From Deltaproteobacteria bacterium (GTDB taxonomy: Bacteria > Myxococcota > JADLHZ01), in the NCBI GenBank assembly GCA_020848545.1, contig JADLHZ010000098.1:33872-97871 (forward strand): 64,000 nt of DNA. Direction: 5' to 3'. The notes under the pieces are model-generated. The model was not told where the DNA came from. It ran no database searches and saw only the letters and a list, made by a program, of their open reading frames with translations. Of the stretch, positions 43,791 through 53,364 are shown in pieces. The first letter of the stretch is position 1; each line of letters starts with the position of its first letter. Made by a program: the position numbers and the translations under genes.

Positions 43791-46700
43791 ATGAAGGTGG
43801 TCCGTTCGACGCGTCTTCTCGCGCTCTTTGCCGTGCTCGCGCTCGCGGCCGGCGTGTGGGCGGCGGTCGTCAACCCGCGCGGCTACGTGACGAACAACGG
43901 GCGCATCGTCGCCTGCGGCTCGGCCGATCCCGCGAGCTGCCCGTGCCCAGGCGACATGGACTGCGACGGCGTTCCCGACGCGCGCGACAACTGCTGCGCG
44001 GTGCCGAACCCGTCGCAAGAGGATCTCGACTGCGATGGGATCGGGCGGGCGTGCGAGCCGGCGCGGCCGGTGACGTGCTGCACTTCGCCGACGACGACCG
44101 CGTGCGACACGGCGCACTTGCGCACCGACCCCTACGATCCCGGGCAAGGGTGCGACGCCGACGCGACGGGCGCCACTTGCTATCCCTTGTGCCCGCTCCC
44201 GACCGACGACGCCGTCATCGCGACCGCGCGAATCATGCTCGACGGCGCGCCGATCAACCTCGGAGCGCGCCCCCATTTCTGCTGCGATCCCATGACCCGC
44301 ACGATCTGCGGCAGCGAAGCGGCGATGGACGACGTGTGGGCGGCGCTGCGGCTGAGCGACGATGATCTCTTGGCGCGCACAGGGACGCTCGCGAGCGTCG
44401 CCGCGATCGAAGCCTCGATGCGCCAGAACGCTTGCGCGCTCGATCCGGCGGCGATCGTGATCGCGGTCTCCGGCCTGCACGAGAGCAGCATCGGCACGGC
44501 GCTGACTTCGGCGCAGCACGCGCTCTGTGCGGTCGACGTCCTGCAGACCGACTTCACGAGCGCCGGCAACGACTGCGACGCCGATGGCCGGGGCGACGCC
44601 GGCGCCTGCGGCAGCGTGCCGCCGAGCTACGCCTGCACCGAGGATCCCGCGCGAACGGCCGCGCTCGACACGCTGATCGATCACGTGATCGCGAGCGACG
44701 ACCCCGGCGATCGCCCGTTCGTGCGCCTCGGCGTCGACGCCGCCGATCTGCGTGCGGCCGGCAAACGCTGGTGGCTCGACGCCGATCTCGACGGCCTCTG
44801 CGACGTGGCGACGAGCGGCGGCACGCTCTGCGGCGCGTCGTGCACGCTGGTCGATCGCTGCGTGCGCGGCAACGTTCCGACGTGCGTCATCGACGCGGCG
44901 TTGAGCGGCGACGAGGACGCGTGCTTCACCGGCGCCTCGACGAACCCGCTCGGGATCGTGTCGGGCAACGACGGCGCCCGCGCGCAGAGCGTGTTCGTCG
45001 GCCGCGTCGACGCGTACACCAACGAGCAGAGCATGATGAAGAAGATGCTCGTCGGCGCCTTCGTTCCGCTGCCGGGCAGGGAAGCGTGGCGCGTGCATCC
45101 CGGCTGCTACCTCGGCGCGACCCAGACGCCGGCCGAGATCGACACGGATTGCGACGGCGTTGGTGACTACGGCGCGGCGCCCGACAACTGCCCGTGCCTC
45201 GCGAACGCGGCGCAAGCGGATGCGGACAACGACGGCGTCGGCGACGCTTGCGACAACTGCCGCGCAGCCGCGAACCCGAGCCAGGCGGACGCCGACTACG
45301 ACGGCGCCGGCGACGCGTGCGACTCCTTGCCGCCGGCGAACATGGCCGCGAGCTTCACACGGCCCGTCGACTGCGTCACCTGGTCGGAGAACGACGGCAA
45401 CAGTCAGCCGAACTGTCCGAGCCAGAACGGCGAGCAGCTCGACTGCGATCGCGACGGCGTTGGCGACGAGCTCGACACCTGCCCGAACTACCCCGGCGGC
45501 GGCACGCCCGACGGCCTGTTCTTGCGCGGTCCGGATCAGGGGCCGAGCGTGCGCCCCTACTGCAGCAAGCGGCAGGACGGCAGCGAGATCTTCTCTGCCT
45601 GCACGAAGTGCGGCGGTTGCGGCGCCATCCTGAATCCGTCGCGCGACGTCTCCGCCTGCAACGCCGCCGGCTGCGACTGCGCCGCGCCGACCTTCGGCGA
45701 TCTGCCGCTTGCGTGTCAGAGCGGAAACCCGTCGTGCTGCATCGTGGCGCAGGACTGCGACTGTAACGGTAAGAACGACGAGCTGCCGGTGGCGGACGGT
45801 GGCGACGGCCGCGGCGCCGACAAGGACTGCGACGGGCTCGCGGATGCGGACGAGCCGAAGATCTCGCTCGCCTGCAACACGAACGCGATCAACGCGCCGA
45901 GCCTCGTCTCGCTCGAAGGGAGCTCGTGCGTGGAGGTGTGCGGCTTCACCTTCGGCGCGCCGGTCGAGAATCCGCGGCTGACGACCAGCGCAGACCAAGA
46001 CAAGGACGGCGTGCCGGACGCGCGCGACAACTGCCCGTGCGTGCCGAACGCGACGCAGGCGAATTACAACGCCGCCGACGAGCTGAAGCGCTGCAAGACG
46101 CAGATCGATCTCTTGATCGACAACCTGGGGAACGTCGATCTGCTGTGCAGCGTGGGGGACACCGCGACGACGGTGTTCGAGACGCTGGAAGCGCTGCGGG
46201 CGATCTGTTCGGCGCACGAGCTCACGGGCCTCGCCGGCGACGCGTGCGAAGGAGACACCTGCGCCGGGCCGAGGCCGGGCGACGCCGATGGCGATGGCTT
46301 GCTCGATGTGATCCCGTACCTGCCGAGGGAGAGCCAGGTCGGCGCGAGCATCAACGGCGCCTTCGTCCAGCAGCCCGACGACATCGACGCCCAGCGCAAC
46401 TACAGCGGCGTCACCTTGCAAGACGAGTGGGAGTACAACGCCGCCAAGAGCAAGACGCAGGTCCGCGTCGACGCGTGCCCGACGATGTGTCCGCTCGTCC
46501 GCCGCGGCGGCGGCCCGATCATCGAGGCCTTCCTGCTGGGTGACGGTTTGCCCGGCTACCCGGGGGGCCAGACCATCGATCACGACGGCGACGGCTTGGC
46601 TGACGAGGCCGACAACTGCCCGTGCGTGGCGAATGAAGCGCAGACCGACAAAGAGCACGACGGCATCGGCGACGCGTGTGAAGCCGCGCCAGCGTGCATC

Positions 46701-47231
46701 GACGTGGCGAACGAAGGCGCGGCGGGCTTGCGCGACGTCGACTGCGACGGCGTGCCGGACGCGTGCGACAACTGCCCGGCGCTGAACAATCCGGGGCAAG
46801 AGAACAGCGACAACGACCAAGCGCTCGTGCCACCGCTCGGCGCCGGTGACGCTTGCGACGTGTGCCCGGACAGCCGCACCATCGGCGTCGCGAACGATCC
46901 GAACGATCCGGACAACGACTGCGTGCCGACGGTGGCGACGACCGAGGCGATGGACAACTGCCCGGTGGTCGCGAACCCCACGCAAACGGACAAAGACAAA
47001 GACGGCATCGGCGATGCGTGCGATCTGTGCCCGACCTACAAAGACGCGACCGGCGCGTGCCCCGAAGAAGGCGTCGACGCACCAAACAGCGGCGACCTCG
47101 CGGCGTTCGTCAACCGCTTCGCGCGCGGCGGTGGCTTTTCGTGTCGCTGCGGACAAACGGACGACGTCAGCGGCTTCGTGGCGGCGGCGCTGCTCTTCGC
47201 GTTCGCGTTGCGCAAAAGGAGGCGGCGATGA
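43791..47231 (+). CDS. Large thrombospondin type-3-like surface protein with MYXO-CTERM tail
   Basis: A 1,146-residue exported protein. The signal peptide is LLALFAVLALAAGVWA. Throughout are Cys- and Asp-rich calcium-binding motifs (DCDGVPDARDNC, DADNDGVGDACDNC, DSDNDQALVPPLGAGDACD), with globular inserts of unknown fold between them. The C-terminus has a Cys-containing motif (FSCRCGQTDD), a hydrophobic helix (VAAALLFAFALR) and an Arg tail, the MYXO-CTERM layout recognised by myxosortase-type cell-surface sorting. TACTAT lies directly before ATG 43791; GTG 43797 is a possible leaderless start. The stop overlaps the next start (ATGA), so it is co-translated with the MopE-like lipoprotein. Confidence 0.88.
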   Translation: MKVVRSTRLLALFAVLALAAGVWAAVVNPRGYVTNNGRIVACGSADPASCPCPGDMDCDGVPDARDNCCAVPNPSQEDLDCDGIGRACEPARPVTCCTSPTTTACDTAHLRTDPYDPGQGCDADATGATCYPLCPLPTDDAVIATARIMLDGAPINLGARPHFCCDPMTRTICGSEAAMDDVWAALRLSDDDLLARTGTLASVAAIEASMRQNACALDPAAIVIAVSGLHESSIGTALTSAQHALCAVDVLQTDFTSAGNDCDADGRGDAGACGSVPPSYACTEDPARTAALDTLIDHVIASDDPGDRPFVRLGVDAADLRAAGKRWWLDADLDGLCDVATSGGTLCGASCTLVDRCVRGNVPTCVIDAALSGDEDACFTGASTNPLGIVSGNDGARAQSVFVGRVDAYTNEQSMMKKMLVGAFVPLPGREAWRVHPGCYLGATQTPAEIDTDCDGVGDYGAAPDNCPCLANAAQADADNDGVGDACDNCRAAANPSQADADYDGAGDACDSLPPANMAASFTRPVDCVTWSENDGNSQPNCPSQNGEQLDCDRDGVGDELDTCPNYPGGGTPDGLFLRGPDQGPSVRPYCSKRQDGSEIFSACTKCGGCGAILNPSRDVSACNAAGCDCAAPTFGDLPLACQSGNPSCCIVAQDCDCNGKNDELPVADGGDGRGADKDCDGLADADEPKISLACNTNAINAPSLVSLEGSSCVEVCGFTFGAPVENPRLTTSADQDKDGVPDARDNCPCVPNATQANYNAADELKRCKTQIDLLIDNLGNVDLLCSVGDTATTVFETLEALRAICSAHELTGLAGDACEGDTCAGPRPGDADGDGLLDVIPYLPRESQVGASINGAFVQQPDDIDAQRNYSGVTLQDEWEYNAAKSKTQVRVDACPTMCPLVRRGGGPIIEAFLLGDGLPGYPGGQTIDHDGDGLADEADNCPCVANEAQTDKEHDGIGDACEAAPACIDVANEGAAGLRDVDCDGVPDACDNCPALNNPGQENSDNDQALVPPLGAGDACDVCPDSRTIGVANDPNDPDNDCVPTVATTEAMDNCPVVANPTQTDKDKDGIGDACDLCPTYKDATGACPEEGVDAPNSGDLAAFVNRFARGGGFSCRCGQTDDVSGFVAAALLFAFALRKRRRR

Positions 47232-50134
47232 GGGTGATCGTTTTGGCCCTGCTCGTGCTCTCGGCGTGCGATGCGGCGGGCCGCCTGCGCGTGGGCCTCG
47301 AAGGCGAAGATAATACGCACGAGGGCGATCCGGACGTGTTGCCGGACATGATGAGCGGCGCGTGTACCGATGATGACGGCGACGGCTACTTCACCGACGC
47401 CGGCTGCGGCATGGTCGACTGCGACGACGGCGATGCGAACGCGTACGAGATGGTGCAGGCGTTCCCCGACCAAGACGGCGACGGCTACACGCTCGCAGCG
47501 ATCGAGGTCTGCGCGAAGACCGGCGCGCTTCCGGCCGGTCATCTGGCTGCGGCGAGCGCCACCGCCGATTGCGACGACACGGACGATCGCTTGTATCGCA
47601 TCGTCGTCGGTTACAAGGATCTCGACGGCGACGACTACACGGCGGGCAGCGCGTTCAGCATGTGCGTCGGCGCGGTGTTCCCGGCGGGCTACGACATGGC
47701 CGCGAGCGCGACGGCCGACTGCGCCGACAACAGCGCGCTCTTTTCGCAGGTGAAGACGTACTACTTCGATCGCGACGGCGACGGGCATGGCTCGACCGAC
47801 GTCGCGTTCACGCAATGCGCCGGGCCCGACGCCGGCAGCGGTTATTCGTTCACGAACGACGACTGCAACGACGTGGCGGCGGATCCGCGCGCGACCTTGT
47901 ATTGGAATTGCTCGCGCGCGGCGACGTGCATCGACGCCGATCTCGACACCCGCTACGCCGCGCAGGCGGGCGACGGCAGCGGCGGCTGCGATCGCTACCT
48001 TCCGAGCGCCGACTGCAACGACGCGTCGGCGCGGCAGTGGGACGACTGCAGCGGCCCGTGTGGCGACCTCGACAAAGACGGCGCTGAAGCCCACTGCGAC
48101 GACATCCCGAGCTCGCAGCGCGACTGCGACGACACGACGCGGCGCGTGCGGCCTTGGTCGAACGGATCGTACACCTATGGGCCGCGCTACTTCCCGGAGC
48201 TGCTGAGCGATCCGCGAGACAACGATTGCTACTCCCAGTCGCTCGATCTGACGGGCAATATGAGCCAAGACGACGCCATCGCCCTCTACGTCTCGACCAG
48301 CGGAGTCGACGATCTCGCGCCGGGTCGCGGCACGCAGGCGCTGCCGTTTCGCACGATCGCCTACGCGGCGGGGCAGGCGTACGGATCGTATCGCCCGATC
48401 TTGGTCGCCGAAGGCACCTATAACGAGGCGCCGATCAACACCGGCAATTCGATCTTCGGCGGCTTCGTGGAAGGGCCGGCGTGGACGACAGGCGGCGGGC
48501 CGACGATCGTGCGTGTGACGAGCGGCAAGGTGGGCGTCAGCGTGACAACGTACAATTCGCCGATCGCGTTGGCGCAGCTCACGATAGAGCACGATCCGAG
48601 CGCCAGCACGGACGACGCCGGGAATCCATTCGATTCCGACGAGTGCACCGCGGTGGCGGTGTCGGGCACCGCGGGTTTCAACTATCCGTACCAGTTCGCC
48701 CACGTGGTCCTGGCGGACGTCGTCTTGCGAGCGCGGACGCGTGGCCTCGCGGGTTGCGCGGACAACGCCATCGGCCTGCGCATCAGCGGCGGCAACCAGC
48801 TCTATTGGCCCGGTCCGATCGGAATTCAGGCGAACAAGTACGACACGCGCGTGTTCATCTGGGGCAGCACGCTCGAGACCGGTCCGGCGCAGACCGTGCG
48901 GGCACTGGCGATCGGCTGGGACGCGATCGCCGAGCTCGACGGCGCGACCTTGCGCGGTGGCGCCGGCGGGCTGGCGGCGGTGGGCATCGAATTTCAGGGC
49001 TACAGCGGCGCCGATCAAGGCCCGCCAAACGGCTTCTATTACGATCTTTCGCGCATCATCTTGCTCGATAACAACACCATCGTCGGCCGACAGGGCGGCA
49101 CTACGGCGAGCGGCGACGTGGTCGGCGTGCGGCAGAACGCCAGCGGCTACCTCTTTCCGAGCGGCTCGTTCGAAGTGCGCGGCACGGGCAACCAGATCTT
49201 CGGTTGCCGCTCCTGCGGGGCGGGCCTCGTGCTGAACGCCGAGGCGGTGCGGCTGGACGATCCGACCGGTGCGTTCGTCTTGCAGAACGTCCACCTGCGC
49301 GGCGCCGAGGCCTCACCGACAGTCAACACTGCGCGCGGCTTCCACTCGCTCAGCCAGACGCAGCCCGTATGGGTGATCAACTCGATCGTCGAGGGCGGCA
49401 CGGCGACGAACGTGAGCGCGGGCGTGCACGAAGAGCAGGCAGGCCCGCTGCACTTCATCGACTGTGTGATCTCGCCTGCCGACACCGGCACGACCACGAC
49501 GACCTACGGCGTGCACTGGGCGCAAGCCGGGTGGGGCGGCTACACGCACTGGTACTTCGACAACTACATCGCGTCGGGCGCCGGCACCGGCACGGCGATC
49601 GCCTTCTATGCGAACAGCAGCTACTCGGCGGCGGCGTACCAACGGCCGGGGCTGCAGCTCTTTCACAACGTGTTTCAGCTCGGCCGCGCGGGGGCCATCG
49701 CGCTGCGCCATCGCGACAACGCGAACGCCGTGAATTGGGACACGCCGGACATGCTCGCGAGCCGCATCGATAACTGCGACTCGCAGACCTCGCAGCAACG
49801 TGTCGGCGGCGCCGCAGACGGCTTGCTGCGCTACGCGTGTGCCGCGCCGGCGCCGAGCGGAGACGGCGCCCACGGTAACCAGATCACGAACCGCGCGATG
49901 AGCTTGGAGTTCGTTGCCCCGGCGACGTCGGATTACCATCTGCTCCCGTCGAGCATCCTCATCGGCGCCGGGCAGCGGCCCTACTTTCCGCTCGGGCAGC
50001 TCCTGCAAGACGGCTTCCTCGACGACGCGCTCTTCGACTCCGATGCGTCGTATCGCTACTTGAAGAACGCGCGCGACTGGGACGGCGAGGCGCGCCCGAC
50101 CGGCACCTGGGACGTTGGCGTCGACGAGCGCTAA
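47228..50134 (+). CDS. MopE-like Asp-rich lipoprotein with beta-helix domain
   Basis: A 968-residue lipoprotein (lipobox LSAC, Cys14). Residues about 45-340 carry metal-binding motifs of the MopE/PF11617 type (DDDGDGYFTDAG, DCDDGDANAY, DCDDTDDRLYR, DRDGDGHGS, DCDDTTRRV), which bind calcium or copper in known proteins. From about residue 355 (DDLAPGRGTQALPFRTIAYA) a right-handed parallel beta-helix of DUF1565-like type runs to about 910, with repeated turns (VRALAIGWDAIAELDGATLR). AGGAGG before ATG 47228 is a strong ribosome binding site. It is the third in the calcium-binding surface cluster and overlaps the MYXO-CTERM protein gene. It probably displays a fibrous domain on the cell surface. 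Confidence 0.88.
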   Translation: MRVIVLALLVLSACDAAGRLRVGLEGEDNTHEGDPDVLPDMMSGACTDDDGDGYFTDAGCGMVDCDDGDANAYEMVQAFPDQDGDGYTLAAIEVCAKTGALPAGHLAAASATADCDDTDDRLYRIVVGYKDLDGDDYTAGSAFSMCVGAVFPAGYDMAASATADCADNSALFSQVKTYYFDRDGDGHGSTDVAFTQCAGPDAGSGYSFTNDDCNDVAADPRATLYWNCSRAATCIDADLDTRYAAQAGDGSGGCDRYLPSADCNDASARQWDDCSGPCGDLDKDGAEAHCDDIPSSQRDCDDTTRRVRPWSNGSYTYGPRYFPELLSDPRDNDCYSQSLDLTGNMSQDDAIALYVSTSGVDDLAPGRGTQALPFRTIAYAAGQAYGSYRPILVAEGTYNEAPINTGNSIFGGFVEGPAWTTGGGPTIVRVTSGKVGVSVTTYNSPIALAQLTIEHDPSASTDDAGNPFDSDECTAVAVSGTAGFNYPYQFAHVVLADVVLRARTRGLAGCADNAIGLRISGGNQLYWPGPIGIQANKYDTRVFIWGSTLETGPAQTVRALAIGWDAIAELDGATLRGGAGGLAAVGIEFQGYSGADQGPPNGFYYDLSRIILLDNNTIVGRQGGTTASGDVVGVRQNASGYLFPSGSFEVRGTGNQIFGCRSCGAGLVLNAEAVRLDDPTGAFVLQNVHLRGAEASPTVNTARGFHSLSQTQPVWVINSIVEGGTATNVSAGVHEEQAGPLHFIDCVISPADTGTTTTTYGVHWAQAGWGGYTHWYFDNYIASGAGTGTAIAFYANSSYSAAAYQRPGLQLFHNVFQLGRAGAIALRHRDNANAVNWDTPDMLASRIDNCDSQTSQQRVGGAADGLLRYACAAPAPSGDGAHGNQITNRAMSLEFVAPATSDYHLLPSSILIGAGQRPYFPLGQLLQDGFLDDALFDSDASYRYLKNARDWDGEARPTGTWDVGVDER

Positions 50135-50201
50135 TCCTGCGCTAGGCGTCGCGGCGAGTACCATTGCTCCTGGCCGGGTCCGATAGTATGCCCGCGTTCC
50201 G

Positions 50202-50954
50202 ATGAGCCCGAAGCCACGATTCAAGCGCGTCCTGCTCAAGCTGTCCGGCGAAGCGCTGCAAGGCGACAACCAGGGCGGCATCAGTCCGGCGGTGCTCGAA
50301 CAGCTGGCGCTCGAATTGCGCGAGGTGAAAGAGGCGGGCGTCGAGGTGGCGCTGGTCATCGGCGGCGGCAACATCTTCCGCGGCGTCGCAGCGAGCTCCC
50401 AAGGAATGGACCGCGCGAGCGCCGACCACATGGGCATGCTGGCGACCGTGATCAACGCGCTCGCGCTGCAAGACGCGCTCGAGCACAAGGGCGTCGTCAC
50501 GCGCGTGCTCTCGGCGATCGACATGCAGCAGCTCTGCGAGCCGTACATCCGCAGGCGCGCGGTGCGGCACCTGGAGAAGGGCCGCGTCGTCATCTTCGCG
50601 GCCGGCACCGGCAACCCGTACTTCACCACCGACACGGCGGCGTCCTTGCGCGCGATGGAGATCAACGCCGAGGTGATCTTCAAGGCGACGAAGGTCGACG
50701 GCGTCTACGATTCGGATCCCAAGAAGGATCAAACCGCGAAGAAGTTCCAGCAGCTCACGCACCTCGAAGTGTTGAAGCGCAACCTGAAGGTGATGGACGC
50801 GACGGCGATCTCGTTGTGTATGGACAACCAAATGCCGATCGTCGTCTTCGACATGACGCGCAGCGGGAACATCCGCCGCGCGCTCGCCGGCGAAGAGATC
50901 GGCACGCTCGTCGGCAAGCTCGAACGCCCGCCGCCGGCCGAAGAGAAAGGGTAA
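50202..50954 (+). CDS. pyrH: UMP kinase
   Basis: A 250-residue enzyme phosphorylating UMP to UDP in the cytoplasm. Family sequence is clear throughout: [80 protein letters not shown] and [20 protein letters not shown]. The first gene of the pyrH-frr-membrane protein-cdsA series. TAGTAT (50184-50189) lies 12 nt before the ATG and there is no Shine-Dalgarno sequence, so a very short leader is possible. frr follows three bases after its stop. Confidence 0.98.
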   Translation: MSPKPRFKRVLLKLSGEALQGDNQGGISPAVLEQLALELREVKEAGVEVALVIGGGNIFRGVAASSQGMDRASADHMGMLATVINALALQDALEHKGVVTRVLSAIDMQQLCEPYIRRRAVRHLEKGRVVIFAAGTGNPYFTTDTAASLRAMEINAEVIFKATKVDGVYDSDPKKDQTAKKFQQLTHLEVLKRNLKVMDATAISLCMDNQMPIVVFDMTRSGNIRRALAGEEIGTLVGKLERPPPAEEKG

Positions 50955-50957
50955 GTC

Positions 50958-51515
50958 ATGGAGAAAGACATCCTCGATGAGCTTCAGGCCGCGTTCACGA
51001 ACGCCTTCGACGCGTTGAAGCGCGAGCTCGGCAAGGTGCGCACCGGCCGCGCCAACCCGGCGATCCTCGAGAACGTGCGCGTCGACTACTACGGCACGAT
51101 GACGCCGATTAACCAGATGGCGGCGATCGCGGTGCCGGACGCGCGGCTCATCACGGTGAAGCCGTGGGACAAGAGCGCGATGAAGCAGCTCGAGCAGGCG
51201 CTGATCGAAGCCGACCTCGGCATCACGCCGCAGAACGACGGCGAGATCATCCGCCTGCCGGTGCCGGCGCTGACCGAAGAACGGCGCAAGGAATACGCGA
51301 AGGTGTCGCGCAACAAGGGCGAAGACGCGCGCATCGCCGTCCGCAACGCTCGCCGGGACGCGAACGAGATGCTGAAGGCGCTGCAAAAAGACGGCGACAT
51401 GTCGGAAGACGACGTCAAGCGCGCGTTGGAGAAGGTGCAGGTCGAGACGGACAAGGCGATCACGAAGGTGGACGAGATGATCGCGAAGAAAGAAAAAGAG
51501 ATCCTGGAAGTCTAA
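50958..51515 (+). CDS. frr: Ribosome recycling factor
   Basis: A 185-residue tRNA-shaped factor that splits terminated ribosomes together with EF-G. Family hallmarks: ELGKVRTGRANPAILENVRV, YYGTMTPINQMA, KPWDKSAMKQLEQALIEADLGITP, and IRNARRDANEML-type helices, here RNARRDANEMLKALQKDGDM. AAAGGG precedes the ATG. It follows pyrH with a three-base gap, as in most bacteria. A hexamer array lies immediately downstream. Confidence 0.98.
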   Translation: MEKDILDELQAAFTNAFDALKRELGKVRTGRANPAILENVRVDYYGTMTPINQMAAIAVPDARLITVKPWDKSAMKQLEQALIEADLGITPQNDGEIIRLPVPALTEERRKEYAKVSRNKGEDARIAVRNARRDANEMLKALQKDGDMSEDDVKRALEKVQVETDKAITKVDEMIAKKEKEILEV

Positions 51516-51520
51516 AGACC

Positions 51521-51564
51521 GGCGACGGCGACGGCGACGTTAACGCCTCGGTGGCGACGGCAAC
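51521..51564. repeat. Hexamer array GGCGAC/GTTAAC
   Basis: Three GGCGAC units then GTTAAC, a diverged unit (GCCTCG), GTGGCGAC and GGCAAC. It matches 33980-34004 at 24 of 25 bases at the left. It fills the whole gap between frr and the next gene and leaves that gene without a Shine-Dalgarno sequence. Confidence 0.7.
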
Positions 51565-51572
51565 GGGTATGA

Positions 51573-52340
51573 ATGGAAGCCGCTGATCCGTTGTTGCAGG
51601 GCCTGAAGCTTTACGAGCCCCGCACATTTCTGTTTCTCGAAAACTTTCTGACGACGGTGCAGACGCAGCCGCAGCGCGTCGCCATCGGTGTCGTCATCGC
51701 CGGCGCGTTCCTGCTGCTCTTCGGCTTGCCCTTTCGCCGAGCGAGCGCTGCGGTCACGCTCGGCGCGTTGCTCTGGGCTGTCTTCGGCATCATCGCGATG
51801 GCTGCGCACGCCAGCTTTCCGGCGCTGACGATCCCGGCGTTGATCGTCGGCGTCTTGCTCGGCGCCTGGAAGCCGCGCTTCGCGCACGCGCTGGTGGCGA
51901 TGGTGCTGCTCGCGCTCGTCACGCGATCGATCGTGCTCTTCGTCGACGGCGATCTCGCGATCTACGGCGTGCTCGCGGGCGGCGGCGTCGGCTTCGTCGT
52001 CGCGCTGCTCGCCTGGGAGTCGTGGGTCGCGTTTGCGACGTCGGTCATCGGCGCGATCCTCGTGGCGTATTCTTTGTCGCCGCTGCTCGGCGATGCGGTG
52101 CCGGCGTTCTCGGCGGCGCAGCGTTCATCGATGGCGGCGCTCTACGGCGGGCTCGCGGCGCTGTTCTTTCTCATCGGCCTCGTCGTGCAGCTGCGGACGG
52201 GCGAGATCACTTGGCTGCGCGCGAGCGCGTGGAAGATCTTCGTGATGCTGCGTGCGCTGCGGAAGAAGAAGAAGCCCGCGCCGGCGAAAGCCGTCACCCC
52301 GCCGGCGAAGCCCGCTGAAGTGCCGGCAAAGAAACCATAG
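51573..52340 (+). CDS. Polytopic membrane protein between frr and cdsA
   Basis: A 255-residue protein with about seven or eight transmembrane helices (VAIGVVIAGAFLLLFGLPF, LGALLWAVFGIIAMAAHASF, ALVAMVLLALVTRSIVLF, AALYGGLAALFFLIGLVVQL). The C-terminal cytoplasmic tail is Lys/Pro/Ala-rich (KPAEVPAKKP). The organisation resembles DUF4203/TMEM198-like small channel or membrane proteins, but I cannot be sure. It occupies the place where uppS normally lies between frr and cdsA. No ribosome binding site is visible; a hexamer array is upstream. cdsA starts three bases after the stop. Confidence 0.65.
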   Translation: MEAADPLLQGLKLYEPRTFLFLENFLTTVQTQPQRVAIGVVIAGAFLLLFGLPFRRASAAVTLGALLWAVFGIIAMAAHASFPALTIPALIVGVLLGAWKPRFAHALVAMVLLALVTRSIVLFVDGDLAIYGVLAGGGVGFVVALLAWESWVAFATSVIGAILVAYSLSPLLGDAVPAFSAAQRSSMAALYGGLAALFFLIGLVVQLRTGEITWLRASAWKIFVMLRALRKKKKPAPAKAVTPPAKPAEVPAKKP

Positions 52341-52343
52341 AGC

Positions 52344-53171
52344 ATGCTGAAAACGAAGCTCCTCGTCGCCTTCATCACCGCGCCACCGTTCATTTGGTTC
52401 TGGTACCAGGGCGCGCCGTACTTCAACTGGCTGATGGCGCTCTTCAGCATCCTCGCCGCGGACGAAGTCGCCGCGATGGGCACGAAGGGTCAGCCGGCTG
52501 GCGCCGAGAAGACGGCGGCGTGGCCGACCCGTGCGTCCGCGGCGCTCGCTTCGTTGGCGATTTATCTGCCCGCAGGGTTCGGCGCGGCGATCCCGTGGAC
52601 CACGGGCGAGGCGCTGCTCGTCGGCCTGCTCGTCATCTTCATCGCCCACGTCTTCTTTCCAGGCGACATGGCGAGCGTCGGCAACCGCACCGGCATCGCC
52701 ATGCTCGCGGCGGTCTACGGCGGCGTTCCGGTCTCGTACCTCATCATGGTGCGGATGATCCCCGAGCACGGCCGCGGCCTGGCGTTCCTCGCGCTCTCGC
52801 TCTCGTGGTTCTGCGACACCTTCGCGTACTTCGGCGGCAAGGCGTTCGGTAAAACGAAGCTCTATCCAAAGATGAGCCCGAACAAGACCGTCGAGGGCTT
52901 GCTCTCGGGTGCGGTGGCCGCCGGCATCGCGGCGTACATCGTCTCGCGCGTCGCCGAGATCCCGTGGAGCGCGACGATGGCGGTCGCGGTCGGTCTCGTG
53001 TCGGCGCCGTGGGGCCAGCTCGGCGATCTCTGCGAGAGCATGCTCAAGCGATCGTTCGGCGTGAAGGACGCGGGCTTCATCCTTCCGGGCCACGGCGGCG
53101 TGCTCGATCGCTTCGACGCCGTGCTCTTCGTGGCGCCGTATATTTACTTCGTCCACCGCTTCTTCGGTTGA
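52344..53171 (+). CDS. cdsA: Phosphatidate cytidylyltransferase
   Basis: A 275-residue integral membrane enzyme making CDP-diacylglycerol from phosphatidate and CTP. The signature region is present: SWFCDTFAYFGGKAFGKTKL, PNKTVEGLLSGAV, GQLGDLCESMLKRSFGVKD and LPGHGGVLDRFDAVLFVAP, including the S-x27-K-R-x3-KD-x5-PGHGG-x2-DR-x-D motif of the family. About seven helices. It follows the membrane protein by three bases. With plsB in the same window, two steps of phospholipid synthesis are represented. Confidence 0.95.
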   Translation: MLKTKLLVAFITAPPFIWFWYQGAPYFNWLMALFSILAADEVAAMGTKGQPAGAEKTAAWPTRASAALASLAIYLPAGFGAAIPWTTGEALLVGLLVIFIAHVFFPGDMASVGNRTGIAMLAAVYGGVPVSYLIMVRMIPEHGRGLAFLALSLSWFCDTFAYFGGKAFGKTKLYPKMSPNKTVEGLLSGAVAAGIAAYIVSRVAEIPWSATMAVAVGLVSAPWGQLGDLCESMLKRSFGVKDAGFILPGHGGVLDRFDAVLFVAPYIYFVHRFFG

Positions 53172-53176
53172 GCTGC

Positions 53177-53292
53177 AAACGCCGCTTTCGGCCTGATCCA
53201 CCCGTCCTCGCTCCTCGCTTGTGCGACGTGGCTCCGCCACGTCTCCGCGCTCGTCACTGCGGGCGGGCGCCTCAGGCTCGAAATCGGCGTTT
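53177..53292. repeat. Structured intergenic repeat, copy 2
   Basis: Outer arms 53177-53196 and 53272-53292 are near-perfect reverse complements. The central hairpin CGTGGC-TCC-GCCACG (53227-53241) sits 30 nt from each arm. Relative to copy 1 (21421-21548) the loop and flanking CGAC and CTCCGC are conserved, while the stem pair T-A/A-T has become G-C (GTAGC/GCTAC to GTGGC/GCCAC), a compensatory change. It follows cdsA and precedes ruvB in a 193-bp gap. Confidence 0.75.
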
Positions 53293-53364
53293 TCGCAGTG
53301 AAAACAAAGCCGGCGGAATCGACGCGCCTCGCGAGACAAAGACGAAGTGTGCTAACGGAGCCTG

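Noticed and set aside
43401..47156. Minus-strand open frame of 1,251 codons opposite the OmpA and TSP3 genes
   Set aside because: Shadow of the repeated Asp-rich coding sequence on the other strand; no signal peptide, ribosome binding site or family motif.
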